Below are positions 7,233 through 14,879 of a stretch of 64,000 bases of DNA, one piece after another; the stretch's first letter is position 1, and each line of letters opens with the position of its first letter. This DNA is from a virus. The translations under genes and the position numbers were made by a program. The stretch is taken from IMG/VR virus record IMGVR_UViG_3300032235_000623, positions 44,850-108,849 of that record. One strand, given 5' to 3'. The notes beneath the pieces were generated by a model. The model did no database searches. It saw only the letters and a list, made by a program, of their open reading frames with translations, and was not told where the DNA came from.

Positions 7233-8479
7233 TGTCAATTCAAAATAATTTAAAAAAAGCTGGTCCAGAATTTCTTTTAAATTTAAAAAAACAAAATGGT
7301 GAAGTATTTTGGATACAGGATTATTTATTTGCATTCAATGAAAACTACGTAAATGAAATTTATGTTAAGCAGTACAACAACTTTACAAAAGCTGGCGGAT
7401 GGCATAAGATTAAAGAGGGAATAGGATCAGGGTTGCTCACTAGTGAAGAGCCAAAGCACCTAGTCAATAGAAGAATACTAAACCCTGCATTTCATGTGAA
7501 TAAGATTAATAAGCATATTGATGAAATGCGTTCAATAATTTCAAAAGAATTAAGTAATTTACAAAGTCAGAGTGAATTTAATATATCAGATTATTTTTTA
7601 AACTTGAGCTATATAGTATTAACTAATACCTTATTTAATGATAAAAACCTATCTGAATCAAAAGAATTTAAAGATATATTTTATTCAATTATGAAGAAAA
7701 CTGTTGATGACGAAGATCCGCACCATGAATCTTTGGAAGAGTATAGGAGCAGTTTATATAATTTAATATCAAAAGTAGTTTTGGATAGAGTCTCTAACGA
7801 AGAACATAATGATGACTTCCTAGACCTATTAATTGAATCATTCAATGATGGCGAGATGTCATTGCATGAAATAGTGGATGAGATACTCAGTATGCTACTT
7901 GCTGGACATGAAACAACGGCTAACGTCGTATCATGGGCAATATGTCATGTGTCATTAAATCAGGAAATAAAGAATAATATAAAAATAGAATCAGACTTAT
8001 TTATAAATAAAATAAATACCAATGGAGTTCTTGATTCTTTAAAGGATTTAACAAATTCAGAATATGCTATAAAGGAAACATTAAGACTCTATCCTCCAGT
8101 CTGGTCTAGCCCAAGGGAGGCAATTAGTGATTGCTATATAGAGGACACCTTCATTCCAAAGGGAACAAAAATTATATTAAGCTCATATGTTTCCCATAGA
8201 GATGAAAAGTATTTTGATGATCCAGAATTATTTATGCCAGATAGATGGGATAATAATTTTGAGGACACCCTACCTCAAGGCTCATACTTTCCATTCCATC
8301 TTGGTCCAAGAAAGTGTATCGGATATCGTTTTGGAGAAATACAGGCAAAAATTACATTACTAGAATTTTTTAAAAACTTTGAGATTGATTTATTGAACGG
8401 AATGCCTAAAGGTGTGCCATATGCAACATATAGAATATCTGAAAATTTCTGTGTTGAATTAAGAAAGAGTGATCAGTGA
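7232..8479 (+). CDS. Cytochrome P450
   Basis: The 415-residue product has all the P450 hallmarks: AGHETT of the I helix (224-229), the ExxR pair ETLR (282-285), PDRW of the PERF region (336-339) and the haem loop FHLGPRKCIG (355-364) with thiolate ligand Cys362. The length is normal for a soluble bacterial P450. It should hydroxylate or epoxidise a hydrophobic substrate using electrons from a ferredoxin or reductase. None is encoded nearby, so host partners are implied. It is coupled to the preceding tiny gene and overlaps the flavin monooxygenase. P450s in phages are rare. Confidence 0.93.
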   Translation: MSIQNNLKKAGPEFLLNLKKQNGEVFWIQDYLFAFNENYVNEIYVKQYNNFTKAGGWHKIKEGIGSGLLTSEEPKHLVNRRILNPAFHVNKINKHIDEMRSIISKELSNLQSQSEFNISDYFLNLSYIVLTNTLFNDKNLSESKEFKDIFYSIMKKTVDDEDPHHESLEEYRSSLYNLISKVVLDRVSNEEHNDDFLDLLIESFNDGEMSLHEIVDEILSMLLAGHETTANVVSWAICHVSLNQEIKNNIKIESDLFINKINTNGVLDSLKDLTNSEYAIKETLRLYPPVWSSPREAISDCYIEDTFIPKGTKIILSSYVSHRDEKYFDDPELFMPDRWDNNFEDTLPQGSYFPFHLGPRKCIGYRFGEIQAKITLLEFFKNFEIDLLNGMPKGVPYATYRISENFCVELRKSDQ

Positions 8480-9264
8480 AGATTCATTACATGACAGACT
8501 CAGGAAACGATCTATCTGAGCTATCAAATATCCTAGATGATGCAGGCTACTACTCTCTCCTTCTGGTATATCATTCAACAAAACCAGATGCCTGGATTAA
8601 ATGTGCTAATGCTTTAAATAAAAAACATAAGTTTAAGTACATGATAGCCATGAGGCCGTATGCAATTAGCCCAGAGTACTTTTCTATGATGTGCAACGCA
8701 TTTAATGAGCTGTCTCCAAACAGGATAATGTTTAACATAGTAGCTGGAGACTTACATAAAGAAGAGAAAAGCGTAGAGCATGCTTTATTTATCGGCGACC
8801 TTATAGAAACATCAGAAAAGAGAGTAAAGTATACTGCTGAATGGATAAAGAAATTAAAAGAAATTAATAAGATAAGGCCATTCCCAGAGATAGTAATGTC
8901 TGGGTTTTCTGATAAAACATTAGAAACTGCTGCAGAGTTTGCGGACTATAATTTATGTATGATTGATACATACAAAGAGCATACAGATAGATTTAATAAA
9001 AATAAAAATAGAATGGTTTCTGCTCAGATTATAATAAGGGATACGTATGAGGAAGCAAAAGAGTTTGCTGATAAATATGTGCCAGAAGAGCACAAAAGAA
9101 GGTGGACAATTTTTGGAACAGAGTCTGACATTATTAATGAGTTTGAATATCTTGAGTCTATTGGGGTCACAGACATAATGCTTAGATCGCATAATTCAGA
9201 TTTAAAGGTTAATTTAACTCACAATTTTGTAAAAAAATATAACTCAAGAGAAATGGTACAATAA
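8476..9264 (+). CDS. Luciferase-like (LLM) flavin monooxygenase
   Basis: The 262-residue product starts at a GTG overlapping the P450 stop (GTGA). The segment PDAWIKCANALN, AMRPYAISPEYFS and the following LSPNRIMFNIVAGD correspond to the (beta/alpha)8 core of the bacterial-luciferase/alkanesulfonate monooxygenase family (SsuD-type), which uses FMNH2. It is shorter than SsuD (about 380 residues), so the insertion loops or the last barrel elements are reduced. A flavin reductase is not seen. Together with the P450 and SDR it suggests stepwise oxidation of one metabolite. Confidence 0.82.
   Translation: MKIHYMTDSGNDLSELSNILDDAGYYSLLLVYHSTKPDAWIKCANALNKKHKFKYMIAMRPYAISPEYFSMMCNAFNELSPNRIMFNIVAGDLHKEEKSVEHALFIGDLIETSEKRVKYTAEWIKKLKEINKIRPFPEIVMSGFSDKTLETAAEFADYNLCMIDTYKEHTDRFNKNKNRMVSAQIIIRDTYEEAKEFADKYVPEEHKRRWTIFGTESDIINEFEYLESIGVTDIMLRSHNSDLKVNLTHNFVKKYNSREMVQ
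9257..9262 (+). promoter_or_regulatory. -10-like TACAAT before SGNH-like gene
   Basis: TACAAT ends five bases before the ATG at 9268, close to the six-base leaderless spacing seen elsewhere. No ribosome-binding site is visible. It overlaps the end of the LLM gene. Confidence 0.35.
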
Positions 9265-9267
9265 GAT

Positions 9268-9948
9268 ATGACTAAAATTTATGCAATAGGTGACTGCCAC
9301 CTATCAAGAGTGCAGGAACATTATAATCCAAGCGAAAGCGATGTGGATTTTGTTATATGGGGCAAGGCTGCGAAGAAGATATGGGACATTAATTTTGCAG
9401 AGATGCTGACGCTGGACGAGGTATCCTCTGGTAAAGAGCAGCAAAGATTTGATGGAGACGGTGTAACGCTATTTAGCCAAATTAAAGATGAAGATATATT
9501 GTTCGCATGGTTTGGATATGTTGATATTAGAACATTTTTATCTAAATATAACAATGCTGATGAGGTTGCTAAAAGGTATGTAGATCAGCTTAAATCTTAT
9601 TTTAAAAATTCTTTAATTGTTATTATAGAGCCTCTACCTCAGTTTACTGAAATGTTATTAAAGTACGAAGGTATTAGTCCATCATATACATATGAAGAAA
9701 GATTGAACCAAAATAAACTCTTTATAGAGTCTTTGCACAAATATGCATCAGATGCAGGAATTACACATTTTATAACTCAAGACGATATAAAAAAGGCCAT
9801 AGGAAGCGATGAGTTAACGCCTGCTATGACTCACACAAAAGCCCCTCACCCAGTTGATGGCTTGAAGGACGAATATAACCAAAATATATTTTTCTTGTTT
9901 GAAAGATATGCCAAAAAAATTATAGAGGAGAACTTTAATGACAACTAA
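9268..9948 (+). CDS. SGNH-hydrolase-like protein
   Basis: The 226-residue product begins IYAIGDCHLSR, which looks like the block-I loop of SGNH/GDSL hydrolases with Cys where the nucleophilic Ser is usual (GDS to GDC). A beta strand IIEPLP near residue 120 and a C-terminal HPVDGL near 190 could supply the late Asp/His block in altered form. It could be an O-acyl esterase or a non-catalytic relative. It overlaps the following 2OG oxygenase start by 11 bases, so they are co-translated. Confidence 0.6.
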   Translation: MTKIYAIGDCHLSRVQEHYNPSESDVDFVIWGKAAKKIWDINFAEMLTLDEVSSGKEQQRFDGDGVTLFSQIKDEDILFAWFGYVDIRTFLSKYNNADEVAKRYVDQLKSYFKNSLIVIIEPLPQFTEMLLKYEGISPSYTYEERLNQNKLFIESLHKYASDAGITHFITQDDIKKAIGSDELTPAMTHTKAPHPVDGLKDEYNQNIFFLFERYAKKIIEENFNDN

Positions 9949-10489
9949 CCACGAAATGGTAACAGATAAAATTGTACAGTTTAATGATGTATTTGAGGAC
10001 TTGGATGCTGTAGTTTCCAAGGTAGAGTCTGGATCCTGGGAGCACTGGGGTAGAGCAAATAATGAACGTGTTGGAACATTAAGATGGATCTATAAGATAG
10101 AAGGCTATCTTTATAATGAAATTAATTCAGCTGTTACAAAAGCAGCAGACGAATATTTTGAGAACCAATCTATTAAAAAGAATGAGTATATGTTTTCGAA
10201 CAGCTCATATCATATTAGAAAATGGGATGCACCAATGAGAGGCATGGAGCCTCATTCAGACTTTTCAGCAAATGAGGATGGAAGCAGAAGCAACCCCTCA
10301 TACACCATATGTGGTTATATCACAGAGGATTACGAGGGCGGGCACCTAGAATTTCCTAAGCACAACATATCTATTAAGCCAAAAGCTGGATCTATTATAA
10401 TATTTCCATCTGATGAATGGCACGGAGTTTCTGATGTAATAAGCGGAAATAGAATGATGTTTAGCTTATTTATACATAAAACCCATTGA
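9938..10489 (+). CDS. 2OG-Fe(II) oxygenase (prolyl-4-hydroxylase-like)
   Basis: The 183-residue product has a double-stranded beta-helix core with the iron ligands His106-Ser-Asp108 (PHSDF) and His162 (EWHGV). Arg172 (GNR) is placed to bind 2-oxoglutarate. DYEGGHLEFP between them is the conserved strand seen in every paralogue in this window. A GAGGAG ribosome-binding site precedes the ATG. It closes the oxidative cassette. The substrate may be a protein side chain or a small molecule. Confidence 0.88.
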   Translation: MTTNHEMVTDKIVQFNDVFEDLDAVVSKVESGSWEHWGRANNERVGTLRWIYKIEGYLYNEINSAVTKAADEYFENQSIKKNEYMFSNSSYHIRKWDAPMRGMEPHSDFSANEDGSRSNPSYTICGYITEDYEGGHLEFPKHNISIKPKAGSIIIFPSDEWHGVSDVISGNRMMFSLFIHKTH

Positions 10490-10514
10490 CAAAACTTCAG
10501 TTATTTTATATGAT
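10486..10514 (+). promoter_or_regulatory. Sigma70 promoter TTGACA-N17-TATGAT
   Basis: TTGACA (10486-10491) and TATGAT (10509-10514) are 17 bp apart, and the ATG at 10521 is six bases after the -10. This is one of the clearest leaderless promoters in the window. Confidence 0.85.
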
Positions 10515-10520
10515 TATCTC

Positions 10521-10607
10521 ATGTCCATAAAAGAATATAACTCATCCTACTCTGAATGCGAGTGTGGAAAGATAATGTGCCCTAAGTGCTCAGAGGTAGG
10601 TAGATAA
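10521..10607 (+). CDS. Tiny Cys-rich peptide
   Basis: This 28-residue ORF encodes two CxC/CxxC pairs (CECGKIMCPKC), a minimal zinc site. Its strong leaderless promoter argues that it is real. The stop overlaps the next ATG (TAATG), so it may also serve as a leader coupling translation of the next gene. Confidence 0.6.
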   Translation: MSIKEYNSSYSECECGKIMCPKCSEVGR

Positions 10608-10885
10608 TGATAAGCTTAGTTGACTGGTTTATTAACAGATTATTTAGTAATAGATACCTTAGAGAGGCTATCTTTGCTGAGGTACATTTCTATGATCATA
10701 TAGAGGCAGCTCTAAAAGAGCCTACAACAAACCTATCCTGGGAAGAAGGCGGACTTTGGTATGGGTATACCTTTAATGAAATGCATAAGTTATATCTATT
10801 TGATGATACTGGATATGAGACAATGACAGAACTCTGGGACAACCTATGGACCAGAGACATGGAGCACGGATTGAGTTATAGATGA
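10607..10885 (+). CDS. Hypothetical protein
   Basis: The 92-residue product is acidic and aromatic-rich (LSWEEGGLWYGYTFNEMHKLYLFDDTGYETMTELWDNLW is represented by its Trp/Tyr/Asp pattern from about residue 46). No known motif. It is coupled to the preceding peptide and overlaps the membrane-protein gene by four bases. Confidence 0.6.
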   Translation: MISLVDWFINRLFSNRYLREAIFAEVHFYDHIEAALKEPTTNLSWEEGGLWYGYTFNEMHKLYLFDDTGYETMTELWDNLWTRDMEHGLSYR

Positions 10886-11178
10886 CAGAGTACTGGTCGT
10901 ATCTCTTAGCAGCAATTGGCGTTACAGGCATATTCTTTGTTGGTCGAAAGACCATTTGGGGATGGCTGATCTTATTATTAAATGAATGTATATGGATAGC
11001 ATACGCATTAGCCACGGATCAATATGGGTTCATTATCATGGCTACAGCCTATTCTGCTGTATATATTAAATCTTTTATATCTTGGAAGAAAGAAGAAAAA
11101 GAAGAACATATCTCACAATATGAGATTAATACTCATGGTCAAATAGATCATAGATATATACATATTGATCGCAATTAG
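10882..11178 (+). CDS. Small multi-pass membrane protein
   Basis: The 98-residue product has about three hydrophobic segments (roughly 5-20, 25-45, 48-67) and a charged His/Glu-rich cytoplasmic tail. The helix pattern (GWLILLLNECIWIAYALATDQYG) resembles half of a PnuC-like transporter and small actinophage membrane proteins, but similarity is weak. The start overlaps the previous stop (ATGA). Confidence 0.65.
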   Translation: MTEYWSYLLAAIGVTGIFFVGRKTIWGWLILLLNECIWIAYALATDQYGFIIMATAYSAVYIKSFISWKKEEKEEHISQYEINTHGQIDHRYIHIDRN

Positions 11179-11648
11179 TGAAGCGCAAAAGTAGAGAGCA
11201 GAATTTCGAATATATGACAAAAAAAGAGATCATATTCGCCTTATATAATCAAGGCATGTCGTACCGACAAATCAAAGAGCAAACTGGCTTTTCAAAAGGC
11301 ACCATTTCCTATCATTTGGGCGAAGGGGTCAAAGAGAGGGCAATGGATCGGCGGAAGCAGGATAGACATAAAATTACCACCTATATCAGAGAAGAAAAGG
11401 TGGGCAAGGTATGTATGGACTGCAGAGAAGATTATCCCCATTGGATTCTAGAATTTGACCATAGACCAGGGGAGGAAAAGAAATTTACCATTGGTACCCA
11501 TAATATCGCTAGAGACAAATCACTAGATGAAGTTAAAGATGAAATAGCTAAATGTGATATCGTATGTGCTAATTGCCATAAGAATAGGACATACTGGAGA
11601 AAGCTCAAGAATGGAGTCTATCCAGCAACCAAGGAACTATACGACTAG
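11178..11648 (+). CDS. HTH-HNH endonuclease
   Basis: The 156-residue product has an N-terminal helix-turn-helix (about 13-50, GMSYRQIKEQTGFSKGTISY) and a C-terminal HNH-type zinc domain: CMDC, LEFDHRPG with the catalytic His, and CANCHKNRTYW. Such proteins are free-standing nicking or homing endonucleases or packaging nucleases. The start is a GTG overlapping the preceding TAG. With its DNA-binding domain a homing role is likely; no intron or intein target is visible nearby. Confidence 0.85.
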   Translation: MKRKSREQNFEYMTKKEIIFALYNQGMSYRQIKEQTGFSKGTISYHLGEGVKERAMDRRKQDRHKITTYIREEKVGKVCMDCREDYPHWILEFDHRPGEEKKFTIGTHNIARDKSLDEVKDEIAKCDIVCANCHKNRTYWRKLKNGVYPATKELYD

Positions 11649-11649
11649 G

Positions 11650-12177
11650 ATGAACTCTTGGCAATATGGGCTTACAGCCCAAGAAGAAGCCTTGTGTGTA
11701 GAGGTAGGATATCAGCGTCAAAAGCCATACTTTGGCGATCCTAGCAAAAACATTAATTATGCTGAAGGTGACCTATGGGAGATGTGGCAGCATGTCATAT
11801 GTGCAGGGTCTGAGCTAGCATTTGCCAGAATGATGGGTAATAAGGAATTTGTACCTCATGTGAACAAATGGAAGACTGAATTAGATATCCCAGGTGTTGG
11901 TGAGATAAGATACTCGTTTAATCCAGATGGTGGACTTAGATTCACAAATAGGGATAATCCTGATCTCAAATATGTATTATTAATTGACGGGATGGCTATC
12001 AAAAATAGGACGGGGAAGAACGAAGAAAGACGAAGTACTCCCTATAAAGCTATAGGATGGCTATATGGACATGAATGTATGAAGGATGAATATCTATCTA
12101 AATACAATAATAGAACATGGGTTGTACCTCAGAGCAAATTAAAACCTATGCCTAACCATATTAAACCAGTTGACTAG
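11650..12177 (+). CDS. Conserved actinophage-type hypothetical protein
   Basis: The 175-residue product starts MNSWQYGLTAQEEALC, carries GSELAFARMMG near residue 55 and ends with a pattern of type Y-V-L-L-I-D-G, G-W-L-Y-G and VVPQSKLKPM. The same architecture occurs in hypothetical actinophage proteins, and the central Glu/Asp strands (GEIRYSF) hint at a PD-(D/E)XK-like fold. No function is proven. The ATG at 11650 follows the nuclease stop directly. Confidence 0.6.
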   Translation: MNSWQYGLTAQEEALCVEVGYQRQKPYFGDPSKNINYAEGDLWEMWQHVICAGSELAFARMMGNKEFVPHVNKWKTELDIPGVGEIRYSFNPDGGLRFTNRDNPDLKYVLLIDGMAIKNRTGKNEERRSTPYKAIGWLYGHECMKDEYLSKYNNRTWVVPQSKLKPMPNHIKPVD

Positions 12178-12188
12178 AATATATATAG

Positions 12189-12194
12189 TATAAT
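12189..12194 (+). promoter_or_regulatory. -10 box TATAAT, leaderless start
   Basis: TATAAT is six bases before the ATG at 12201. A CAGTTGACTAGAAT block lies just upstream (12168-12181) and is repeated before the methyltransferase gene at 24317. Confidence 0.6.
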
Positions 12195-12200
12195 ATAGAT

Positions 12201-12353
12201 ATGAGCATACTCGACAATTTAGAAGCATATCTAGAATTAGAAGAATTAGATCCACTTGGTAAATCTTGGAAAGATGCACCAGATTGGTGTGACGATTGTG
12301 TAGCAAATCCTGGAGAGAAATGTCCAGATTGTGGCTATACACATAATTGCTGA
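12201..12353 (+). CDS. Small zinc-ribbon protein
   Basis: The 50-residue product has an acidic helix (LEAYLELEELDPLG) followed by CDDC...CPDCGYTHNC, a zinc ribbon. It is the last + strand gene of the left arm and is followed by a terminator. Function unknown. Confidence 0.65.
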   Translation: MSILDNLEAYLELEELDPLGKSWKDAPDWCDDCVANPGEKCPDCGYTHNC

Positions 12354-12421
12354 AGCTCCACAAAATAGGACATATTAGCTCCTAGCTCCTATATCCCCCT
12401 CCTAATTATCTCCTCTCTATG

Positions 12422-12440
12422 AGCCTCCTAGAGGCTTTTA
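12422..12440 (+). terminator. Rho-independent terminator
   Basis: AGCCTC (12422-12427), a CTA loop and GAGGCT (12431-12436) followed by TTTT end the left-arm transcript. Confidence 0.7.
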
Positions 12441-12830
12441 AAGTGGAGTAAAGTGGAGTATTGTGGAGAATATTACTATCAATTCATGTCTAATTACTAT
12501 TATTATATATAGATAAAGATATATGAGTAATTGAACACCATCTCACAATATGGACGTAATCCCAATTTGAGCAATTTGCAGCATATTCTGCCATTTCTGT
12601 CAATAGTGGCATATTCAGGCAATTTTGTCAAGCCTTCGTAAAGGAAAAATTGTGCCCATTTCGCCAAAAATTTGATCCAAATTCTGACAGATATTATATC
12701 TATTTTATTATATTGTTATAACATTTTGTTATATTCTATATTCATTTTGTCTTATTCTGATCAAAATTTCAGGGACATTTTATAAGCTGTCGTAAACGAA
12801 TTATTTGGCCCATAATTTTTTCATAGAAAA
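12441..12830. other. Non-coding AT-rich convergence region
   Basis: No convincing gene is present. It holds three spaced GTGGAG words (12443-12474), two copies of the dispersed 31-bp element (12628 and 12767) and long A/T stretches. It separates the converging left arm and the - strand block. A replication or packaging role is possible but untested. Confidence 0.5.
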
Positions 12831-12831
12831 A

Positions 12832-12882
12832 GGACCTATACATCCAAAATGTACATCATGTACAAATCGGACATATAGGTCC
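12832..12882 (-). terminator. Concentric palindrome, probable - strand terminator
   Basis: GGACCTATA (12832-12840) pairs with TATAGGTCC (12874-12882). Exactly centred inside lies the perfect dyad TGTACAT-C-ATGTACA (12850-12864). In the - direction the outer stem is followed by TTTTT, so it can terminate the gene ending at 12906. The inner palindrome may also bind a protein. Confidence 0.65.
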
Positions 12883-12905
12883 AGTGGAAATATGTTTATT
12901 TAGTT

Positions 12906-13313
12906 TTATGGACCAACTGTTGCAACTGCCTGGAAATGAGCTGTTTCTCCATGGTAGTCTCCATGTAGCCATTTCTTATCAGATTCTTGATATAGGTTCT
13001 CAATTGATTTAGTTTTATGTTGTTTTACATTAGGGATTTTGATATTATTAAATTCCCGCTTTTCTTTAACTAAGTTAATTGCTTTATGTAGGTTATTGGC
13101 TAGGATTAAGCCTTCGCTTGTATTGCCTTCCGCCAACTCAACATCATATCGTTGCTTCATTGAGAATACGATATTTACAACGAGTTCCATTACCTTATCA
13201 ACTGTATAAATTGGCTGATTAGATAAATGCCGTGCCACCGCTGCCGTGTTGAAGAAATGGTCTTCGACACATGAAGCAACTGTGTCTGCTAGTTTTGTTT
13301 CTCTTGGTTGCAT
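12906..13313 (-). CDS. Hypothetical protein
   Basis: The 135-residue product is helical in its first 95 residues (VASCVEDHFFNTAAVARHLSNQ...) with a His-rich C-terminal end. A ribosome-binding site AAAGG and a promoter of the block's shared type precede it. It is the last gene of the - strand block. Family not recognised. Confidence 0.6.
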   Translation of the reverse strand: MQPRETKLADTVASCVEDHFFNTAAVARHLSNQPIYTVDKVMELVVNIVFSMKQRYDVELAEGNTSEGLILANNLHKAINLVKEKREFNNIKIPNVKQHKTKSIENLYQESDKKWLHGDYHGETAHFQAVATVGP

Positions 13314-13342
13314 TTGTTTCCGCCTTTTCTATAGAACCGTTG

Positions 13343-13364
13343 ATTATATCAGAAAGGGCTGACT
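13343..13364 (-). promoter_or_regulatory. AGTCAG-N10-TATAAT promoter
   Basis: TATAAT (- strand, 13348-13343) is ten bases from AGTCAG (13364-13359), a variant of the block's TGTCAG box. The box lies inside the terminator hairpin of the upstream gene. Confidence 0.65.
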
Positions 13365-13377
13365 TGCGCCAGCCCTT
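13354..13377 (-). terminator. Hairpin terminator overlapping a promoter
   Basis: AAGGGCTG/CAGCCCTT, an 8-bp stem with 8-base loop followed by TTCT in the - direction, ends the gene at 13392. It contains the upstream box of the next promoter. Confidence 0.7.
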
Positions 13378-13391
13378 CCCACATTATGAGA

Positions 13392-13538
13392 TTACTTCTT
13401 TGAGCTTGGGGTTTCTGCTGTAAACTTGATACCCTGCTTCTCTGCCTCTGCAAGTACGTTCTTTGCAGCTGATGAGAAACGACCACGGCGGCCTACAGAG
13501 ATTCCCTTTGATACTAGATATTCACGCTTTGTTGTCAT
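13392..13538 (-). CDS. Small basic RGRF-motif protein (Lsr2-tail-like)
   Basis: The 48-residue product has REYLVSKGISVGRRGRFSSAAKNVL, close to the C-terminal DNA-binding motif (RGR) of actinobacterial Lsr2 and to tiny actinophage proteins of the same design. It could bind AT-rich DNA through the RGR loop. A canonical promoter (TTTACA-N17-TATAAT) and a GAAAGG ribosome-binding site drive it, unlike the rest of the block, so it may be expressed early. Confidence 0.65.
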   Translation of the reverse strand: MTTKREYLVSKGISVGRRGRFSSAAKNVLAEAEKQGIKFTAETPSSKK

Positions 13539-13571
13539 TTGATTTGATCCTTTCATGATCGGTTGTTATAT

Positions 13572-13602
13572 ATATTATATAAGATATTCACGAATTTGTA
13601 AA
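13572..13602 (-). promoter_or_regulatory. Canonical promoter TTTACA-N17-TATAAT
   Basis: On the - strand TTTACA is followed after 17 bases by TATAAT, upstream of the 13538 start. Positions are approximate to a few bases. This is a standard sigma70 spacing and lacks the TGTCAG box used by neighbours. Confidence 0.55.
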
Positions 13603-13664
13603 TACCCTCGTAACTATTTTTTTTATCCCTTATATGTTTATTTAGTTATATTAAATTAGTTATA

Positions 13665-13835
13665 TTAATTAACTAATTCGTAGTCATATGGGTCAATAGA
13701 GTTATCTATCTCTAATTGGATCCATTCTGTTCTATCTGCAGCATCAGCCTTTTCATAGGCCTCCTGCAAGCTTTCCGCCTCCACCTCCAGATAATACTTG
13801 TCTACAAGGTCTCCGAATATTTTGAATTTAGTCAT
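13665..13835 (-). CDS. Small beta-rich hypothetical protein
   Basis: The 56-residue product (MTKFKIFGDLVDKYYLEVEAESLQEAYEKADA) looks like a small alpha/beta DpdA-type or phage accessory domain with one strand pair and a helix. The ATG at 13835 follows GAGGAGGAAGAGG and overlaps the preceding stop region. Function unknown. Confidence 0.6.
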   Translation of the reverse strand: MTKFKIFGDLVDKYYLEVEAESLQEAYEKADAADRTEWIQLEIDNSIDPYDYELVN

Positions 13836-14157
13836 CCTCTTCCTCCTCATCTTCTTCAAACATTAAGTCTGTCATAATATCATTATCTGTCATCCAGTCA
13901 CGTACATCTTCGTAGTGCTGTTCTGCCCCGTATTCTAGAGAGAACCCGTGTCCGTTTTTAACAGACTCACACAGCCTGTCCCATACCTCATCCTCTGACA
14001 TCTCAAAGCGGTACTCCTCATCGGCCATAAAACCCTTGATTGTGCTCCAGGTCCATAGCCAAACCAGGGATAGCCCCAGGTCCGTTGTATCTAGGATATC
14101 GAGACATTGGTTTAGTTTATCTTTATCTTGTGGCTTCACGTTGCTTGGTCCTTTCAT
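13828..14157 (-). CDS. Acidic hypothetical protein
   Basis: The 109-residue product is acidic, ending in a run of Asp/Glu. A hydrophobic Trp-rich segment (LGLSLVWLWTWSTIKGF) sits at about 28-44. No known family. It overlaps both neighbours, so it is part of one translated unit beginning at 14413 or 14616. Confidence 0.6.
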   Translation of the reverse strand: MKGPSNVKPQDKDKLNQCLDILDTTDLGLSLVWLWTWSTIKGFMADEEYRFEMSEDEVWDRLCESVKNGHGFSLEYGAEQHYEDVRDWMTDNDIMTDLMFEEDEEEEDD

Positions 14158-14413
14158 TAATTGAGAATGCTAATTGATAAGTTAATCCATATACAGCAGT
14201 CAAGGCGTCCATATAGCCTTCGTTGTACAGCCGCTCCACAGTGTCATCGTAGTCTTCATCTGAGCCCAATTCATTTGAGTTCTGTAGAAGAGGAACGAGG
14301 ACCTGCTCGCATTCATACATCATGTTCTTCAATTCACCATGCAGAATGTCTGTCCCTGACTCACCAAGGTCGACGAGTTTCTGCAGGCGTGGTTCTAGTT
14401 CTGTAGTGTTCAT
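14123..14413 (-). CDS. Helical acidic hypothetical protein
   Basis: The 96-residue product is helical and acidic. Its ATG is six bases from the -10 box of a TGTCAG-type promoter, so its transcript would be leaderless. It also overlaps the stop of the upstream gene (ATGA), meaning it can be made both by coupling and from its own promoter. Confidence 0.65.
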   Translation of the reverse strand: MNTTELEPRLQKLVDLGESGTDILHGELKNMMYECEQVLVPLLQNSNELGSDEDYDDTVERLYNEGYMDALTAVYGLTYQLAFSINERTKQREATR

Positions 14414-14616
14414 TGGGCCATTATATCCTCTGCCACTGACAAAAAGTGGCGGGTAGCAATAATCTGTCCATTGATAGAGATATCCTCAATCTCTAAAGAC
14501 TGATACTCATTTGATTCCATTTCTTCAAATAAATCCATTTCAGCCTGTAGAGCCTCAGAATCTTGCTCTAAACTAATTAGATGTAACTTCATATATTCGA
14601 TTAATTGATTAGACAT
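14410..14616 (-). CDS. Helical hypothetical protein
   Basis: The 68-residue product is glutamate-rich and helical (LISLEQDSEALQAEMDLFEEME). Its stop overlaps the next start. An ATGAGGTAG leader supplies a plausible ribosome-binding site. Function unknown. Confidence 0.6.
   Translation of the reverse strand: MSNQLIEYMKLHLISLEQDSEALQAEMDLFEEMESNEYQSLEIEDISINGQIIATRHFLSVAEDIMAQ
14420..14441 (-). promoter_or_regulatory. TGTCAG-N10-TATAAT promoter, leaderless
   Basis: TATAAT (14425-14420) and TGTCAG (14441-14436) are ten bases apart, and the ATG at 14413 is six bases beyond the -10. A GCCACT/AGTGGC hairpin (14432-14450) overlaps the box. The promoter lies inside the upstream gene. Confidence 0.75.
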
Positions 14617-14722
14617 TTACTACCTCATATCTTTGAGTTAATCTATCATAATATCTAGCAGCCTGACATGTGCAACTAAATATACCTGGTACATCTGAAC
14701 ATTCCCATTTATGTTCATGCAT
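14609..14722 (-). CDS. Tiny Cys-containing protein
   Basis: The 37-residue product (MHEHKWECSDVPGIFSCTCQ...) has three Cys and two His, compatible with a zinc site. AGAAGGG precedes the ATG. The stop overlaps the following start. Confidence 0.5.
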   Translation of the reverse strand: MHEHKWECSDVPGIFSCTCQAARYYDRLTQRYEVVNV

Positions 14723-14879
14723 GATCGAAATACCCTTCTGCCCATAGGCCTTGTAAGAAATCATGAGCCATAACTAAATAATTATGAATTGCAGGATTAT
14801 CATCAGCATTGACCAATAGGTCAGCTTGATAAACACCATACGTCATATCTGCTAAATCTTTTTGTGTGTAGCCCAACAT
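14715..14879 (-). CDS. Small hypothetical protein
   Basis: The 54-residue product starts MLGYTQKDLADMTYGVYQAD. The ATG at 14879 is chosen because it overlaps the upstream stop as TAATG; a longer frame from 14933 would overlap that gene heavily. It is alpha-helical. Function unknown. Confidence 0.6.
   Translation of the reverse strand: MLGYTQKDLADMTYGVYQADLLVNADDNPAIHNYLVMAHDFLQGLWAEGYFDHA

Noticed and set aside
12441-12830. Leaderless micro-genes in the convergence region
   Set aside because: No ATG with the -10/six-base rule gives a frame longer than a few codons.
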